In this document: piece by piece, positions 45,671 to 54,835 of the stretch
Layout: each line of letters starts with the position of its first letter
Numbering within the stretch: the first letter of the stretch is position 1
Assembly: GCA_021166685.1 (NCBI GenBank)
Contig: JAJPEU010000009.1
Span: 1-64,000, forward strand
Reading direction: 5' to 3'
DNA length: 64,000 nucleotides
Origin: Sulfurovum sp.
Lineage (GTDB): Bacteria; Campylobacterota; Campylobacteria; Campylobacterales; Sulfurovaceae
Program-made: the position numbers and the translations under genes
Notes under the pieces: model-generated
The model's input: only the letters and a program-made list of their open reading frames with translations
What the model was told of the DNA's origin: nothing
Database searches by the model: none

Positions 45671-45688
45671 GATTACATTTCAATAACA
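45671..45688 (-). promoter_or_regulatory. Pho-box-like promoter of the acyltransferase operon
   Basis: Read on the minus strand: TGTTATT, GAAA, TGTAATC, then nine bases and TATAAT (45661-45656). The layout is the same as at the other five phosphate promoters in this window. The first gene starts 28 bases after the -10. Confidence 0.8.
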
Positions 45689-45902
45689 TAACACTATACT
45701 CTTTTCTTGCATGAGCATAATGCTGTTTTTTGTTCCATTTTCTGCTGCACTTCTTTAAATACTTTCTTTTTTTCAGACTTTGAAATCATGCTTGCACAAT
45801 ATCCAGAACATAAAAGATATAATGACATTGTTATACAGGCATATCTGTAAAATCATGGTTGAGAGGCGACAAAATGAACAGAAATCACCGATTGGCTGGG
45901 TC

Positions 45903-46673
45903 ATGAAAATTAGTTTAGCATTATCAGGCGGAGCTGCACGAGGCGCTTTTCATCTTGGTGTACTCGAAGCCCTGGAAAAGAACGGCTTTTCTATCGAAGC
46001 CGTTTCGGGGACAAGTATCGGAGCGATTATCGGCACAAGCTATGCAGCAGGAGTATCGCCCAGAGAACAGCTGGAAATTTTTGAATCCAAAGCTTTTAGG
46101 AAAATTTTTAAACTCAAAGGGCTTCGCAATGGCTTCTTTCGCATCGATCAACAACAGGACATTCTCAAGAAACTTATCCCTATCTCGCATATTGAAAAAG
46201 CGCGTATCAAATTGCATATTACGGCTGTGGATCTTATCAGCGGAGAAATTATACGTTTCAATAAGGGAGAAGCGATTCCTTTGTGTGTCGCTTCCAGTGC
46301 CGTCTTGCCCCTTTTTGAGCCACTCCCTTATGGGGCATACTATCTAGCAGACGGAGGCGTCATGGACAATCTTCCCGTCGCGCCGCTGCTTGAGTACAGC
46401 CACCCTATCATCGGGGTGGACTTGCATCCGCTCTTCCATGGATTTACCCCTTCTTTCATCAGCGGCATAAAACGCACTCTTTTTTTGACATGGCATGCCT
46501 CCATTCAAGAGCACCTCAAACTATGTGATTTTTATATCACCGATCCCAAGCTCTCAACCTATGCACTCTTAAGTTTTAAAAATTTTAAAGAGATGTTTCA
46601 TCTTGGCTACGAAACCACTCTGGAACTATCAAAACAAGGATTAAAGTTTGCCGCCGATTCTGGCAAAGATTAA
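45903..46673 (+). CDS. Patatin-like phospholipase, RssA-type
   Basis: A 256-residue lipid-acyl hydrolase of the patatin family. The oxyanion-hole segment ALSGGAARGAFHLGVLEAL and nucleophile motif GTSIGAIIGTSYAAG are near the N-terminus, and the catalytic Asp is in LADGGVMDNLPVAPL. The start at 45903 puts the glycine-rich loop near the N-terminus as in relatives; the longer frame would add 41 residues of no family likeness. It overlaps phoU tail-to-tail by 33 bases. Confidence 0.85.
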   Translation: MKISLALSGGAARGAFHLGVLEALEKNGFSIEAVSGTSIGAIIGTSYAAGVSPREQLEIFESKAFRKIFKLKGLRNGFFRIDQQQDILKKLIPISHIEKARIKLHITAVDLISGEIIRFNKGEAIPLCVASSAVLPLFEPLPYGAYYLADGGVMDNLPVAPLLEYSHPIIGVDLHPLFHGFTPSFISGIKRTLFLTWHASIQEHLKLCDFYITDPKLSTYALLSFKNFKEMFHLGYETTLELSKQGLKFAADSGKD

Positions 46674-47303
46674 TTTAGAGGCAATATCCTGAAGCCTGTC
46701 GATTATCTTCATATTTTTTCTGATATACTTAAGCAAATTGATAAATTCATCATTGACTTCATGGGTTTGATGCATGATTTGAAGCACATCTTTTTCCAGC
46801 ATGGAATAAATATCATCTGTTTTGCTAAACTCCACATCAATCTTGCTCTCAAGATCCAAAAGTTTGTTTTTGTCTTCTGTTTCATGGATCATTTCAATCG
46901 TATAATTCATGGCTTGAATGGTGCACTGGTTGATCGAAAGGGACTCTTTTATGATACGTTTTATTTCAGGGTCCGCTTTAGGATTACAGATCTTCATATT
47001 TTTTATATAATTTGTTTCATTCGATGCAATGCGTTGCAAAGAGGAAGTAATCTTTAAAAATGCGACCATCTCTCTGAGATCTTTTGCTTCTGGAGAAAAG
47101 CGTACAAATGCCGTCAAGACAAGATTGTCTATCTCTTCAACTTTTTTATCAATTGACTTTAAAGGTATCTTTGCCTGCTCAAAACTTTGTTCATCGCAAG
47201 CCCTCAAGGCCTGTAATGCAAGCTTTTGAGAAATCATCATTTCTTCCAATACGGCAGCGGTTTTTTCTCGCACCTGTATAACCTTATTTTCTATACTTAG
47301 CAT
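46641..47303 (-). CDS. phoU: PhoU-like phosphate-signalling protein
   Basis: Cytosolic all-helical protein of 220 residues with the two PhoU repeats (QALRACDEQSFEQA, IDNLVLTAFVRFSPEAKDLREMVAFLKITSSLQRI; the second half follows). PhoU links the Pst transporter to the Pho regulatory circuit and limits phosphate uptake. The ATG has AAGGAGAAT. It follows pstB by 52 bases and is the last gene of the pst group. Confidence 0.92.
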   Translation of the reverse strand: MLSIENKVIQVREKTAAVLEEMMISQKLALQALRACDEQSFEQAKIPLKSIDKKVEEIDNLVLTAFVRFSPEAKDLREMVAFLKITSSLQRIASNETNYIKNMKICNPKADPEIKRIIKESLSINQCTIQAMNYTIEMIHETEDKNKLLDLESKIDVEFSKTDDIYSMLEKDVLQIMHQTHEVNDEFINLLKYIRKNMKIIDRLQDIASKLIFARIGGKL

Positions 47304-47355
47304 GAATTCTCCTTGATGTTTGATTGTTATGTAATTTACGCAAAAAGCAGTACTT

Positions 47356-48147
47356 TTATCCGAATCTGCCGGTTACATAATCTTCTGTCATTTTAGTAGA
47401 AGGATTGAGGAATACCGATTCTGTTTTATCAAATTCTATAAGTTCTCCAAGATACATAAATGCCGTATAATCACTCAATCGGCTGGCTTGTTGCATATTG
47501 TGGGTCACTATAGCCACCGATATTTCCGATGTAAGCTCTGCAATCAACTCTTCTATCGCTCCTGTCGAGATAGGATCCAATGCCGAAGTAGGCTCATCAA
47601 AAAGCAGCACTTCAGGCTTAAGGGCTACTGCCCTGGCAATACAAAGTCTTTGCTGCTGTCCGCCGCTCAATCCCATTGCACTGTCATTGAGCCTATCTTT
47701 GGTTTCTTCCCATATCGCTGCACCCTTAAGCGCTTTTTCTACATGGCCCTGCAGTTCCGTTTTATTTTTGATGCCAGAAAGCCTCAATCCATAAGCCACA
47801 TTATCAAAAATACTCATGGGGAAAGGAGTAGGCTTTTGAAAAATCATTCCTACAGTTTGACGAAGCGCAATCAATTCATTTTCTTTTTTGAGTTCCAGTA
47901 CATTTTGCTTTTCTCCGGACCTGGTATAAAGAGTAATTTTTCCTTCATATTGATTGCCTGAATATACATCATGGATTCGATTCATACAGCGAAGCAACGT
48001 GGATTTGCCACATCCGCTCGGTCCTATGAGTGCAGTGATCTTATTTCTCTCGATCGGCAAAGTCACGCTCTTTAAGGAGACAGCTGTGGCTCCAGGGTAT
48101 GTAAAAGTAAGATTTTCTACCTTCATGGCCATATTGTTTTGTTTCAT
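47356..48147 (-). CDS. pstB: Phosphate ABC transporter ATPase
   Basis: ATPase of the high-affinity phosphate importer. Walker [10 protein letters not shown], signature [14 protein letters not shown], Walker [16 protein letters not shown], and switch His in [13 protein letters not shown]. The start at 48147 follows the pstA stop by one base and has AAGGG upstream; an in-frame ATG at 48177 lies inside pstA. Confidence 0.95.
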   Translation of the reverse strand: MKQNNMAMKVENLTFTYPGATAVSLKSVTLPIERNKITALIGPSGCGKSTLLRCMNRIHDVYSGNQYEGKITLYTRSGEKQNVLELKKENELIALRQTVGMIFQKPTPFPMSIFDNVAYGLRLSGIKNKTELQGHVEKALKGAAIWEETKDRLNDSAMGLSGGQQQRLCIARAVALKPEVLLFDEPTSALDPISTGAIEELIAELTSEISVAIVTHNMQQASRLSDYTAFMYLGELIEFDKTESVFLNPSTKMTEDYVTGRFG

Positions 48148-48148
48148 T

Positions 48149-48964
48149 CTATTTCCCTTTTTTACTTCTTGTGGCATAGCGGCCCAAAAGATTGATCGCC
48201 AAAACGATCACTGTCAAGATAAATGAAGCTGCCCATGCCAGCTCTCTGCTTTGCTCATCCGGATACGTGGCCAGATTGTAAATACTGACCGTCAAGGAAG
48301 GATACTGCTCATTCATATCCATTGAAAAAAACTGATTGTTTGCCGAGGTGAACAGTAACGGCGCAGTTTCTCCAATAATGCGGGCAAAGGAGAGCAAAAT
48401 GCCTGTTGTAATTCCTATTTTTGCTGATTTAAGTACGATCTGAATAATAATTTTATGTTTACTTCCGCCCAATGCAATCCCTGCTTCTCTAAGTTCTTGA
48501 GGTACCAAAGAAAGCATGTTGTCGGTTGTACTGACAATGATGGGAATCATCATGATGGCCAAAGCTGCACTCCCCGCCCATCCGTTATAAGTATTGAACG
48601 GTGCCACCATAAATGCATAAACAAACACCCCGATCACGATAGAAGGTGCGCTCATCATTACATCATTCAGGTTTCGGAGTACCATTGCAAGCTTGCCTCC
48701 TCCACTGTATTCACGCAAGTAAATGCCTGCCATCATACCCAAAGGAACAGAGACAAGTGTAGCAAGCAACGCCATAGTAAACTGGCCGACAAGCAAATTT
48801 CGTATCCCGCCGTTTACCAAATCATTGGTGAATGTTGTCACATGAATACTGCCCACCCCTTTGTATCCCAAAGTGAGTAAAATCCAAAAAAGAAAACCTA
48901 TTCCGATGATCGCCGATGCCGTAGAGAGAAAAAGAATGATTTTATTGAGCATTAAGCGATTCAT
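48149..48964 (-). CDS. pstA: Phosphate ABC transporter permease PstA
   Basis: Inner-membrane permease, 271 residues with about six spans. The coupling loop reads [27 protein letters not shown] and is followed by [12 protein letters not shown], both typical of PstA. It overlaps pstC by 4 bases. Confidence 0.95.
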   Translation of the reverse strand: MNRLMLNKIILFLSTASAIIGIGFLFWILLTLGYKGVGSIHVTTFTNDLVNGGIRNLLVGQFTMALLATLVSVPLGMMAGIYLREYSGGGKLAMVLRNLNDVMMSAPSIVIGVFVYAFMVAPFNTYNGWAGSAALAIMMIPIIVSTTDNMLSLVPQELREAGIALGGSKHKIIIQIVLKSAKIGITTGILLSFARIIGETAPLLFTSANNQFFSMDMNEQYPSLTVSIYNLATYPDEQSRELAWAASFILTVIVLAINLLGRYATRSKKGK

Positions 48965-49815
48965 TTTATTCCTCTTCTTAAAAAGTAAAATTTTGCAAGA
49001 GAAATGACAGCGAAACTGACCACAAAGAGGATCAGTGCCAAATAATACATGCTTGAAAGCTGTAAATCTTGCGCTTCAGAAAAATTATTGGCAAGCAAAA
49101 CAGGGATAGAGATAGTTGAATCGGTTACCTTGTGCGCAACGCTCATCACTGAACCTATCAAGAAAGCTACAGCCATCGTTTCGCCCAGTGCGCGCCCCAG
49201 TGCAAGTATAATCGACCCGATAATACCGGCTTTCGAATATGGCATCACCACATCTTTAATTACTTCAAATGTCGTTGCCCCCATGGCATAGGCCGATTCC
49301 TTAAGAATTCCCGGTGTCGTATTCATTGCATCTTTGGTTATGGCTGCCATAAAAGGAAGAATCATAATCGCCAAAACGATTCCTGCCGTCAATAGCCCTA
49401 CGCCGTTCCCTCCGAACCACTCTTGTATAATTGGAGCAAAATAAAAAAGACCCCACATACCATAAATAATGCTGGGGATAGCTGCAAGAAGTTCTATTGC
49501 CACGGAAACAGGCCTGATAAGATTGCTATGGGCTATTTCTGTCAAAAAAATAGCGATGCCCATCGCTAGCGGAGTGGCAACCGCCATGGCAATCAACGTG
49601 CTTAGAAGCGTACCAATAATAGGTATCCATCCCCCAAAAACACCCCCATAGCCATCTTCATCCGTTTCCCATTGCTCAATTGTCAAAAAGTCAAAACCAA
49701 ATGTTTGCATTGATTGCTGCGCATAGGTAAAAAGTATTGCAAAAATACCGATCAGCAAAAAAAATGTGAGTGTTGCAGAAAGCAAAGAGAGCTGTCTAAA
49801 GACTTTTCCATTCAT
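48961..49815 (-). CDS. pstC: Phosphate ABC transporter permease PstC
   Basis: Partner permease of PstA, 284 residues from the ATG at 49815 (AAGG eight bases before it). It has about six spans, the segment GLFYFAPIIQEWFGGNGVG, the coupling loop KESAYAMGATTFEVIKDVVMPYS and GRALGETMAVAFLIG. A longer frame starts with a TTG inside the terminator region and is unlikely. It has its own Pho-box-like promoter, so pstC, pstA, pstB and phoU can be expressed apart from pstS. Confidence 0.95.
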   Translation of the reverse strand: MNGKVFRQLSLLSATLTFFLLIGIFAILFTYAQQSMQTFGFDFLTIEQWETDEDGYGGVFGGWIPIIGTLLSTLIAMAVATPLAMGIAIFLTEIAHSNLIRPVSVAIELLAAIPSIIYGMWGLFYFAPIIQEWFGGNGVGLLTAGIVLAIMILPFMAAITKDAMNTTPGILKESAYAMGATTFEVIKDVVMPYSKAGIIGSIILALGRALGETMAVAFLIGSVMSVAHKVTDSTISIPVLLANNFSEAQDLQLSSMYYLALILFVVSFAVISLAKFYFLRRGIK

Positions 49816-49859
49816 GCTTAACCTTAATTTTAAATTGTTTGGGGATTTTATAGGAAAAG

Positions 49860-49877
49860 GGTTACATTTTGATAACA
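49860..49877 (-). promoter_or_regulatory. Pho-box-like promoter of pstCAB-phoU
   Basis: Minus strand: TGTTATC, AAAA, TGTAACC, then nine bases, then TAAAAT at 49850-49845. The box sits at once behind the pstS terminator and about 45 bases before pstC. Confidence 0.85.
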
Positions 49878-49908
49878 AAAAAGACAATGGCGGCGCTGCA
49901 CCATTGTC
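49877..49908 (-). terminator. Rho-independent terminator after pstS
   Basis: On the minus strand GACAATGG pairs with CCATTGTC across a ten-base loop, followed by six T residues. It ends pstS transcription or reduces readthrough into pstC. Confidence 0.8.
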
Positions 49909-49921
49909 TCTAGGGAGAAAA

Positions 49922-50923
49922 TTATTTAATCTTTTTCGTTTCCCAATAAGTTTTTATCTGGTCCTTTGTCGAAACAGGAAGCGGCACATAGCCAAGCTCT
50001 TCTGCAGCTTTATCTCCATGAGCAAATACCCAGTCAAAAAAAGCCGTTACTTTTTTGTTTGTATCTGTTTTTTCTTCAGGAAGCAAAATAAACGTTGCAG
50101 CCACGATTGGATAAGAAGTTGCGCCTGCAGGATCGCCTATAACTGCATAAAAGTCATTGTCAGGTGTCCATGTAGCATACTTGGCAGCATCTTGGAAAGA
50201 TTGAATTGTTGGGGTGATGAACTGTCCTTCTTTGTTCTCTATTTGCGCTGCAGGCAATCCAAGCTTAATTTTATAAGAATATTCAATATAGCCGATAGAA
50301 TTTTTAATCTGTTGAATATTTGCAGATACGCCTGAATTTGATTTGCCTGCCACCAATTTTGCAATTTTCCAGGCAGGTTGCTTGCTTACTTTAAACGAAG
50401 GGTCGATCTGATTTAAAAAATAGGTAAAATTATAAGTGGTTCCTGATTCGTCTGCCCTAACCGCTACCGTGATAGGCTCATGAGGAAGTTTAAGATTTTT
50501 ATTGTCTTTGACAATAATCTCATCATCCCAAAAAGATGCTTTTCCTGAAAAAATTGCAGAAATTGCCGCACGGCTCAGTTTTAGCTCACCGTCTTTTATT
50601 CCTTCAATATTGTATGACAATGTAATGGAGCCTATTACCGTAGGAAACATATATAGTTTGGCTTTTTTAAGAATTTCTGATTTTAAAGGGCTGTCTGATC
50701 CGCCAAAATCTACCATTCTTTTTGAAGCCGAAGAAATCCCGTCTCCGGATCCTGTAGGTGTATAGTTTACTTGGTTTTGGGTTGCATTGTAATATTCTGA
50801 TGTCCATGCCTGATACACAGGTCCGGGAAAAGATGCGCCTCTTCCTTTGATTTCGTCAGCATTTGCGGCACCAAGCACAAACGACGCTGCCGCCAGTGTC
50901 GTCATTACTTTTCTAAATGTCAT
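49922..50923 (-). CDS. pstS: Periplasmic phosphate-binding protein
   Basis: Binds phosphate in the periplasm and delivers it to PstCA. The signal peptide ends ANADE, and the ligand segments are GRGASFPGPVYQAW, TGSGDGISSASKRMVDFGGSDSPL and AVRADESGTTYNFTYFL. The 333 residues match the family. The ATG has AAGGAAAAC. A Pho-box-like promoter lies 60 bases upstream. Confidence 0.96.
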   Translation of the reverse strand: MTFRKVMTTLAAASFVLGAANADEIKGRGASFPGPVYQAWTSEYYNATQNQVNYTPTGSGDGISSASKRMVDFGGSDSPLKSEILKKAKLYMFPTVIGSITLSYNIEGIKDGELKLSRAAISAIFSGKASFWDDEIIVKDNKNLKLPHEPITVAVRADESGTTYNFTYFLNQIDPSFKVSKQPAWKIAKLVAGKSNSGVSANIQQIKNSIGYIEYSYKIKLGLPAAQIENKEGQFITPTIQSFQDAAKYATWTPDNDFYAVIGDPAGATSYPIVAATFILLPEEKTDTNKKVTAFFDWVFAHGDKAAEELGYVPLPVSTKDQIKTYWETKKIK

Positions 50924-50982
50924 GTGTTTTCCTTGAGAAAATTAGGTTATCCGTTTGGATTGTGCAAAGTATAAAACAAGTC

Positions 50983-51000
50983 GATAACATTTTGGTTACA
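50983..51000 (-). promoter_or_regulatory. Pho-box-like promoter of pstS
   Basis: Minus strand: TGTAACC, AAAA, TGTTATC, nine bases, then TATACT at 50973-50968. This is the clearest case, since pstS is the usual top target of PhoB-type regulators. Confidence 0.88.
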
Positions 51001-51064
51001 AGGTATAAAAATGAAATTGGCATACTTGTAGACTTTATTTGAGACTGATAGGCTTTGGAGTTTA

Positions 51065-51748
51065 TTAAAGCAGTTTATATCCTATGCCCCACACAGGAGC
51101 AAAATAACTTTTCTCTCCGGAAGGATCTATTTTTTTCTTAAGCCGGTTTAACGCTACATTGATTGTTTTGTCATGAAAAGTTGTGCTGTCGTTTCCCCAC
51201 ACCTCATCACGTAAAAAATCTCTATCCAGCGGTTGTCTTGGATTTTTTATAAACGCATGAAGCAGCCTAAATTCCAAATTGGTAAGGTCAATCGGTTTCC
51301 CGTTTATAAAAAGTTGATGCTTTTGGATGTCTAGCATTAAATCTTTATATCTAACAGTATTGTTTGCAGTAACCCCGCTTCGCCTAAGCAAAGCTTCTGC
51401 CCTCAGCAGAAGCTCTTTGGGGCTAAAAGGTTTTGTCATATAGTCATCACCCCCGCTTTTAAAACCCTCTTCGAGATCGCCCTCTTGATTCCTTGCAGTT
51501 AAAAATATGACAGGAATTTTATATCCAAGCCGCCGTAAATGCAAAATAAATTCACTCCCCTCCATCCCAGGAAGGTTGCGATCGACAATCATAAGAGAGG
51601 GGTTTTCTTCCTCTAGAAATTGTTCTACATTTTCCGTAGAAAGAAAACCTGTTACCGCATAGCCCTCTTTGGAAAGATGATATTCAAGCAATTCCAAAAT
51701 GTCTTCTTCGTCTTCTATTAGAACGATTTCTATATGTTTTTTTTCCAT
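51065..51748 (-). CDS. phoB: PhoB/OmpR-type response regulator
   Basis: Two-domain regulator, 227 residues from the ATG at 51748. The receiver domain has acidic pair EDEED near residue 12, phosphorylatable Asp in SLMIVDRNLPGMEGSEF and Lys in DYMTKPFSPKELL; the winged-helix output domain (about 130-227) has LTNLEFRLLHAFI and VWGNDSTTFHDKTINVALNRLKKKI. In-frame ATGs at 51757 and 51778 fall in or before the -10 and the Pho-box-like site, so they would not be transcribed from that promoter. No sensor kinase gene is in the window. It is a PhoB candidate by context. Confidence 0.88.
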   Translation of the reverse strand: MEKKHIEIVLIEDEEDILELLEYHLSKEGYAVTGFLSTENVEQFLEEENPSLMIVDRNLPGMEGSEFILHLRRLGYKIPVIFLTARNQEGDLEEGFKSGGDDYMTKPFSPKELLLRAEALLRRSGVTANNTVRYKDLMLDIQKHQLFINGKPIDLTNLEFRLLHAFIKNPRQPLDRDFLRDEVWGNDSTTFHDKTINVALNRLKKKIDPSGEKSYFAPVWGIGYKLL

Positions 51749-51770
51749 TGATTCCATACTATTGTTTTTT

Positions 51771-51788
51771 GATAACATTTCGGCAACA
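51771..51788 (-). promoter_or_regulatory. Pho-box-like promoter of the response-regulator gene
   Basis: Minus strand: TGTTGCC, GAAA, TGTTATC, nine bases, then TAGTAT at 51761-51756. This suggests autoregulation. The predicted start of transcription is within a few bases of the chosen ATG, so the message could be leaderless. Confidence 0.75.
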
Positions 51789-51800
51789 TATGTCTCTTTC

Positions 51801-53339
51801 TTATGCGCCTATACCTTTAAGCACATAAAAAATAATCGCTGAAAGTGTCGCTGCTGCGGGAACTGTGATCACCCATGCTGCCACAATTTTCTTCACCATT
51901 CCTCGCTTAACATAGTTTTCTCTCAAAATATTTTTGATTTTTTTAACTTTTTTCTTTTGTGCTTTTATCTCTTCTAGAAGCTCCATGCGGTCTTTGTACT
52001 CCTCATGAGTCAATACTTCCAATTTTTCTTTCAGCATGCGATGCTTTTCAACTTCAACAAATAATACTTTTTGTTTTTCTCTCATGTTTTGACTGTCAAG
52101 CCATTCTCTTAAGAAACCTACACCAAATACTGCGCCAACAGCAATATGGGTAGAAGAAACAGGCAACCCAAGCTGTGAAGCAAACACAACGGTGATCGCT
52201 GCAGCCATCATGATGGAAAAGGCTCTCATCTGGTCAAGTTCTGTGATCTCGGTTCCTACTGTTTTGATGAGTCTGGGGCCAAACAATGCCAATCCTATAG
52301 AGATACCTGCACCCCCTACCACCATAATCCACAAGGGTATCGCTGCCTTTTGGGAAACTGCCATATGGGTCATTGCATCATAAATTGCAGCAAGAGGCCC
52401 TACGGCATTAGCAACATCATTCGCCCCATGAGCAAAACTAAGCAGTGCGGCTGCGAATATAAGCGGAATGGTAAAAAGAAGATTTAAATCGCTTCTTTCA
52501 TTGTTCATGCCTGCAATTTTGTTTGAAATCCGTGGTTTCACCAGAACATACGTCAGTATACCGCCCATTAAACCAAAAATAAGCGCAAGAGAAAAACTGG
52601 GCTTATCGCTTTGCGGCAAAAAACTCATTACTTCTACCAAACCCTTCCAAACGTGCTTCAGTCCTTTGAGTGTCAGATAAGTAACAAATGCGGTCACCAT
52701 GAGAGCAACAAGGAGAGGAATCACTTTTCTTGCAGCTGCAAGCTTGTCTTCTTTATACAAAATTTTTGATTTAATAATATAAAGAAAACCCGCGGCGATC
52801 ACGCCCCCTAAAACAGGAGATATCACCCATGATGCAACAATACTCCCCATGGTTCCCCATGAAACGACAGACAAGCCTCCTGCAGCGATCCCTGCACCGA
52901 CAACACCTCCGACAATCGAATGGGTTGTCGAAACAGGCGCCTTCATCCATGTTGCAAGATTGAGCCAAAGTGCGGCAGCCAAAAGTGCGGCACTCATTGC
53001 ATAGACAAACATGCTTGAATTATTGCCAAAAACAGCAGGATCTATAATATCCTCTTTAATAGTCCCCACCACATCGCCGCCGGCTATCAATGCGCCGGCC
53101 GCCTCAAAAACAGAAGCAACCAAAATGGCGCCACCGATACTAAGCGCTCCTGCCCCCACGGCGGGTCCTACATTGTTTGCCACATCGTTGGCTCCGATAT
53201 TCATCGCCATGTAAGCGCCAAATACCGCTGCCAGCACCAAAAACCCGCCATGCGACATGGTGCCCATTGTTTTGTGAACATAAAATGCCACAACTATAGC
53301 AAAACCTGCGCCTAAACTTATTTTCAGCATGTGATTCAT
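51801..53339 (-). CDS. Pit-family inorganic phosphate permease
   Basis: Low-affinity phosphate transporter driven by ion gradient, 512 residues with about ten spans. The two family repeats carry NIGANDVANNVGPAVGAGAL and AHGANDVANAVGPLAAI, and the other signature is KAPVSTTHSIVGGVVGAG, repeated as GLPVSSTHIAVGAVFGVG. A polar helical segment at about 405-475 is between the last spans. The start has GGGGTGAG six bases before it. No six-promoter-type Pho box is seen upstream. Confidence 0.93.
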   Translation of the reverse strand: MNHMLKISLGAGFAIVVAFYVHKTMGTMSHGGFLVLAAVFGAYMAMNIGANDVANNVGPAVGAGALSIGGAILVASVFEAAGALIAGGDVVGTIKEDIIDPAVFGNNSSMFVYAMSAALLAAALWLNLATWMKAPVSTTHSIVGGVVGAGIAAGGLSVVSWGTMGSIVASWVISPVLGGVIAAGFLYIIKSKILYKEDKLAAARKVIPLLVALMVTAFVTYLTLKGLKHVWKGLVEVMSFLPQSDKPSFSLALIFGLMGGILTYVLVKPRISNKIAGMNNERSDLNLLFTIPLIFAAALLSFAHGANDVANAVGPLAAIYDAMTHMAVSQKAAIPLWIMVVGGAGISIGLALFGPRLIKTVGTEITELDQMRAFSIMMAAAITVVFASQLGLPVSSTHIAVGAVFGVGFLREWLDSQNMREKQKVLFVEVEKHRMLKEKLEVLTHEEYKDRMELLEEIKAQKKKVKKIKNILRENYVKRGMVKKIVAAWVITVPAAATLSAIIFYVLKGIGA

Positions 53340-53454
53340 GCACTCACCCCTGTTTCAAATCTGTAAATTAGAGTATAACATCTCTTGCCGCATAAAACGA
53401 TGAGCAAAAAAGAAAAAGAGGAGAATATTGAGTAATTATAGGTAAAAAAAGCAG

Positions 53455-53479
53455 AAAAAGGCACCAAAAGTGATGCCTT
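53455..53479 (-). terminator. Terminator after the OprP-type porin
   Basis: On the minus strand AAGGCA pairs with TGCCTT across a short loop and is followed by a T run, at 33 bases after the porin stop. Confidence 0.75.
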
Positions 53480-53511
53480 CGAGAATGAGAGTCACGTCCT
53501 AAAAACAAACG

Positions 53512-54675
53512 CTACCAGTTTACCTCTGTTGTAAGCATGAATGCATCCGTTTCGTCTATGCCATCAATCTCTTCATTCATGTAGTTGGCAATAAACTCTA
53601 CATATTTGTTATACTGGTACGTAAGGCCGGCGATGGTTCTTCTTCTTTCTTTTTCTGTGTAGTTGTCAAGGTCCCAGCTGTCGTATCTGCCGATGATACC
53701 GTAGTCTTTCATGTTTTCAGAAAGCGTTGCCAGCCTGAACTCACCGTTGACAGACCATCCGTCACCGGCATATTTTGTGATGGCATCTTCGGTATTGACA
53801 TATTGAGCCGCCAACAAAAACTCCGGCTGGTTGTACACAGCATGAAGCCCATACCAGTTTAAATCTTCATTTCCGTGTTTGTTACTCATATCATTCCACT
53901 GTCCAAAGAACGATACATCCGCATAAGTCACGTGGTCTTTTCTCTTCTCTTTGCCCGTTCCAAGAAGGTGGCCGGTGAGTCTCCACTCGGCACTGAGCCC
54001 TTCGCCGTCTTCCAAACCATGATATCCTTCGCCGTTAAATAGCCCAAGCTCAGATGAGAAATGAGGTGTTTTTGTCTTGAAGTTTACCCCGAGGTCTGCA
54101 GAGTTTGTCAAGTGTGCTCCCGCATCTGCTTCAACCAAAACTTTGGAGATCGAACGATAGTTCCATCCGCCGTGCTCTTCATAATCGATCCATGGTCTAT
54201 GAGCCTGTCCGATTTCTACACCCGTATAAGGCAGTACGTTGTCAAGGTAAAGATAGGCATACTTCAGCCTGACTTCCCAGCTATCTGCATCTTCTGCACT
54301 ATCTTCATCTTTATTTTGGAACGTATCAAGCGTGATCCTGAAGTAATTCTTCGGATTGTCCTCAAAGAAACCTTTGACCTGCAGGTAGTTTCTTCTTGTC
54401 TCAAATCCGTTGTCGCCATCGTCGCTGACAAATCCGAGATAGTGCTTGCCGCTGAGTTCAATTACTGGCGATTTGGAGGTTAGCTGAGATGCGTTTTCAA
54501 CTGTTTTCGCTTCAATAGTCTCAGTTGTCTTGCTTTGCTTTGCTTCGAGTTGGGCTATTTTTTCAGCCATGGCTTCCATTTGCGCTTTGAGCTCTTTAAG
54601 TTCAGAACTTGTGCTTGCAGTTGCTGCGGTTGCTATCATCGTAATAGCAACCGCAGAAAGTACGATTTTTTTCAT
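53512..54675 (-). CDS. OprP/OprO-type phosphate-selective porin
   Basis: A 387-residue trimeric-type outer-membrane porin with signal peptide ending ATAST, a short N-terminal coiled coil (ELKELKAQMEAMAEKIAQLEAKQ), and barrel segments including ETRRNYLQVKGFFEDNPKNYFRITLD, GVEIGQAHRPWIDYEEHGGW and ending TTEVNW. This is the pattern of the phosphate-selective OprP/OprO family. A Pho-box-like promoter precedes it, which supports phosphate or polyphosphate as cargo. Confidence 0.87.
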   Translation of the reverse strand: MKKIVLSAVAITMIATAATASTSSELKELKAQMEAMAEKIAQLEAKQSKTTETIEAKTVENASQLTSKSPVIELSGKHYLGFVSDDGDNGFETRRNYLQVKGFFEDNPKNYFRITLDTFQNKDEDSAEDADSWEVRLKYAYLYLDNVLPYTGVEIGQAHRPWIDYEEHGGWNYRSISKVLVEADAGAHLTNSADLGVNFKTKTPHFSSELGLFNGEGYHGLEDGEGLSAEWRLTGHLLGTGKEKRKDHVTYADVSFFGQWNDMSNKHGNEDLNWYGLHAVYNQPEFLLAAQYVNTEDAITKYAGDGWSVNGEFRLATLSENMKDYGIIGRYDSWDLDNYTEKERRRTIAGLTYQYNKYVEFIANYMNEEIDGIDETDAFMLTTEVNW

Positions 54676-54720
54676 TATATCTCTTCCTTTTTTTGTTTGA
54701 CTGAAAGTTTAAAATAAAAA

Positions 54721-54738
54721 AGTTACAAAACGGTAACA
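54721..54738 (-). promoter_or_regulatory. Pho-box-like promoter of the porin
   Basis: Minus strand: TGTTACC, GTTT, TGTAACT, nine bases, then TAAACT at 54711-54706. The gene starts about 30 bases later. Confidence 0.75.
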
Positions 54739-54835
54739 ACCGGTTAAAAAATTTAAAATTTTTATATGCCAATCAATATATCCGCCTATTTGTATCACTC
54801 AGCCCGCTGTCTTTAAATTTGATTGAAAGCATATA

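Noticed and set aside
48455..48880. 141-codon plus-strand ORF
   Set aside because: Antisense to pstA with no family features; a shadow of the real gene.
53360..53400. Possible Pho box upstream of the Pit gene
   Set aside because: A TGTTAT half-site is present, but the second half is at a 12-base period and poor, unlike the six accepted sites.
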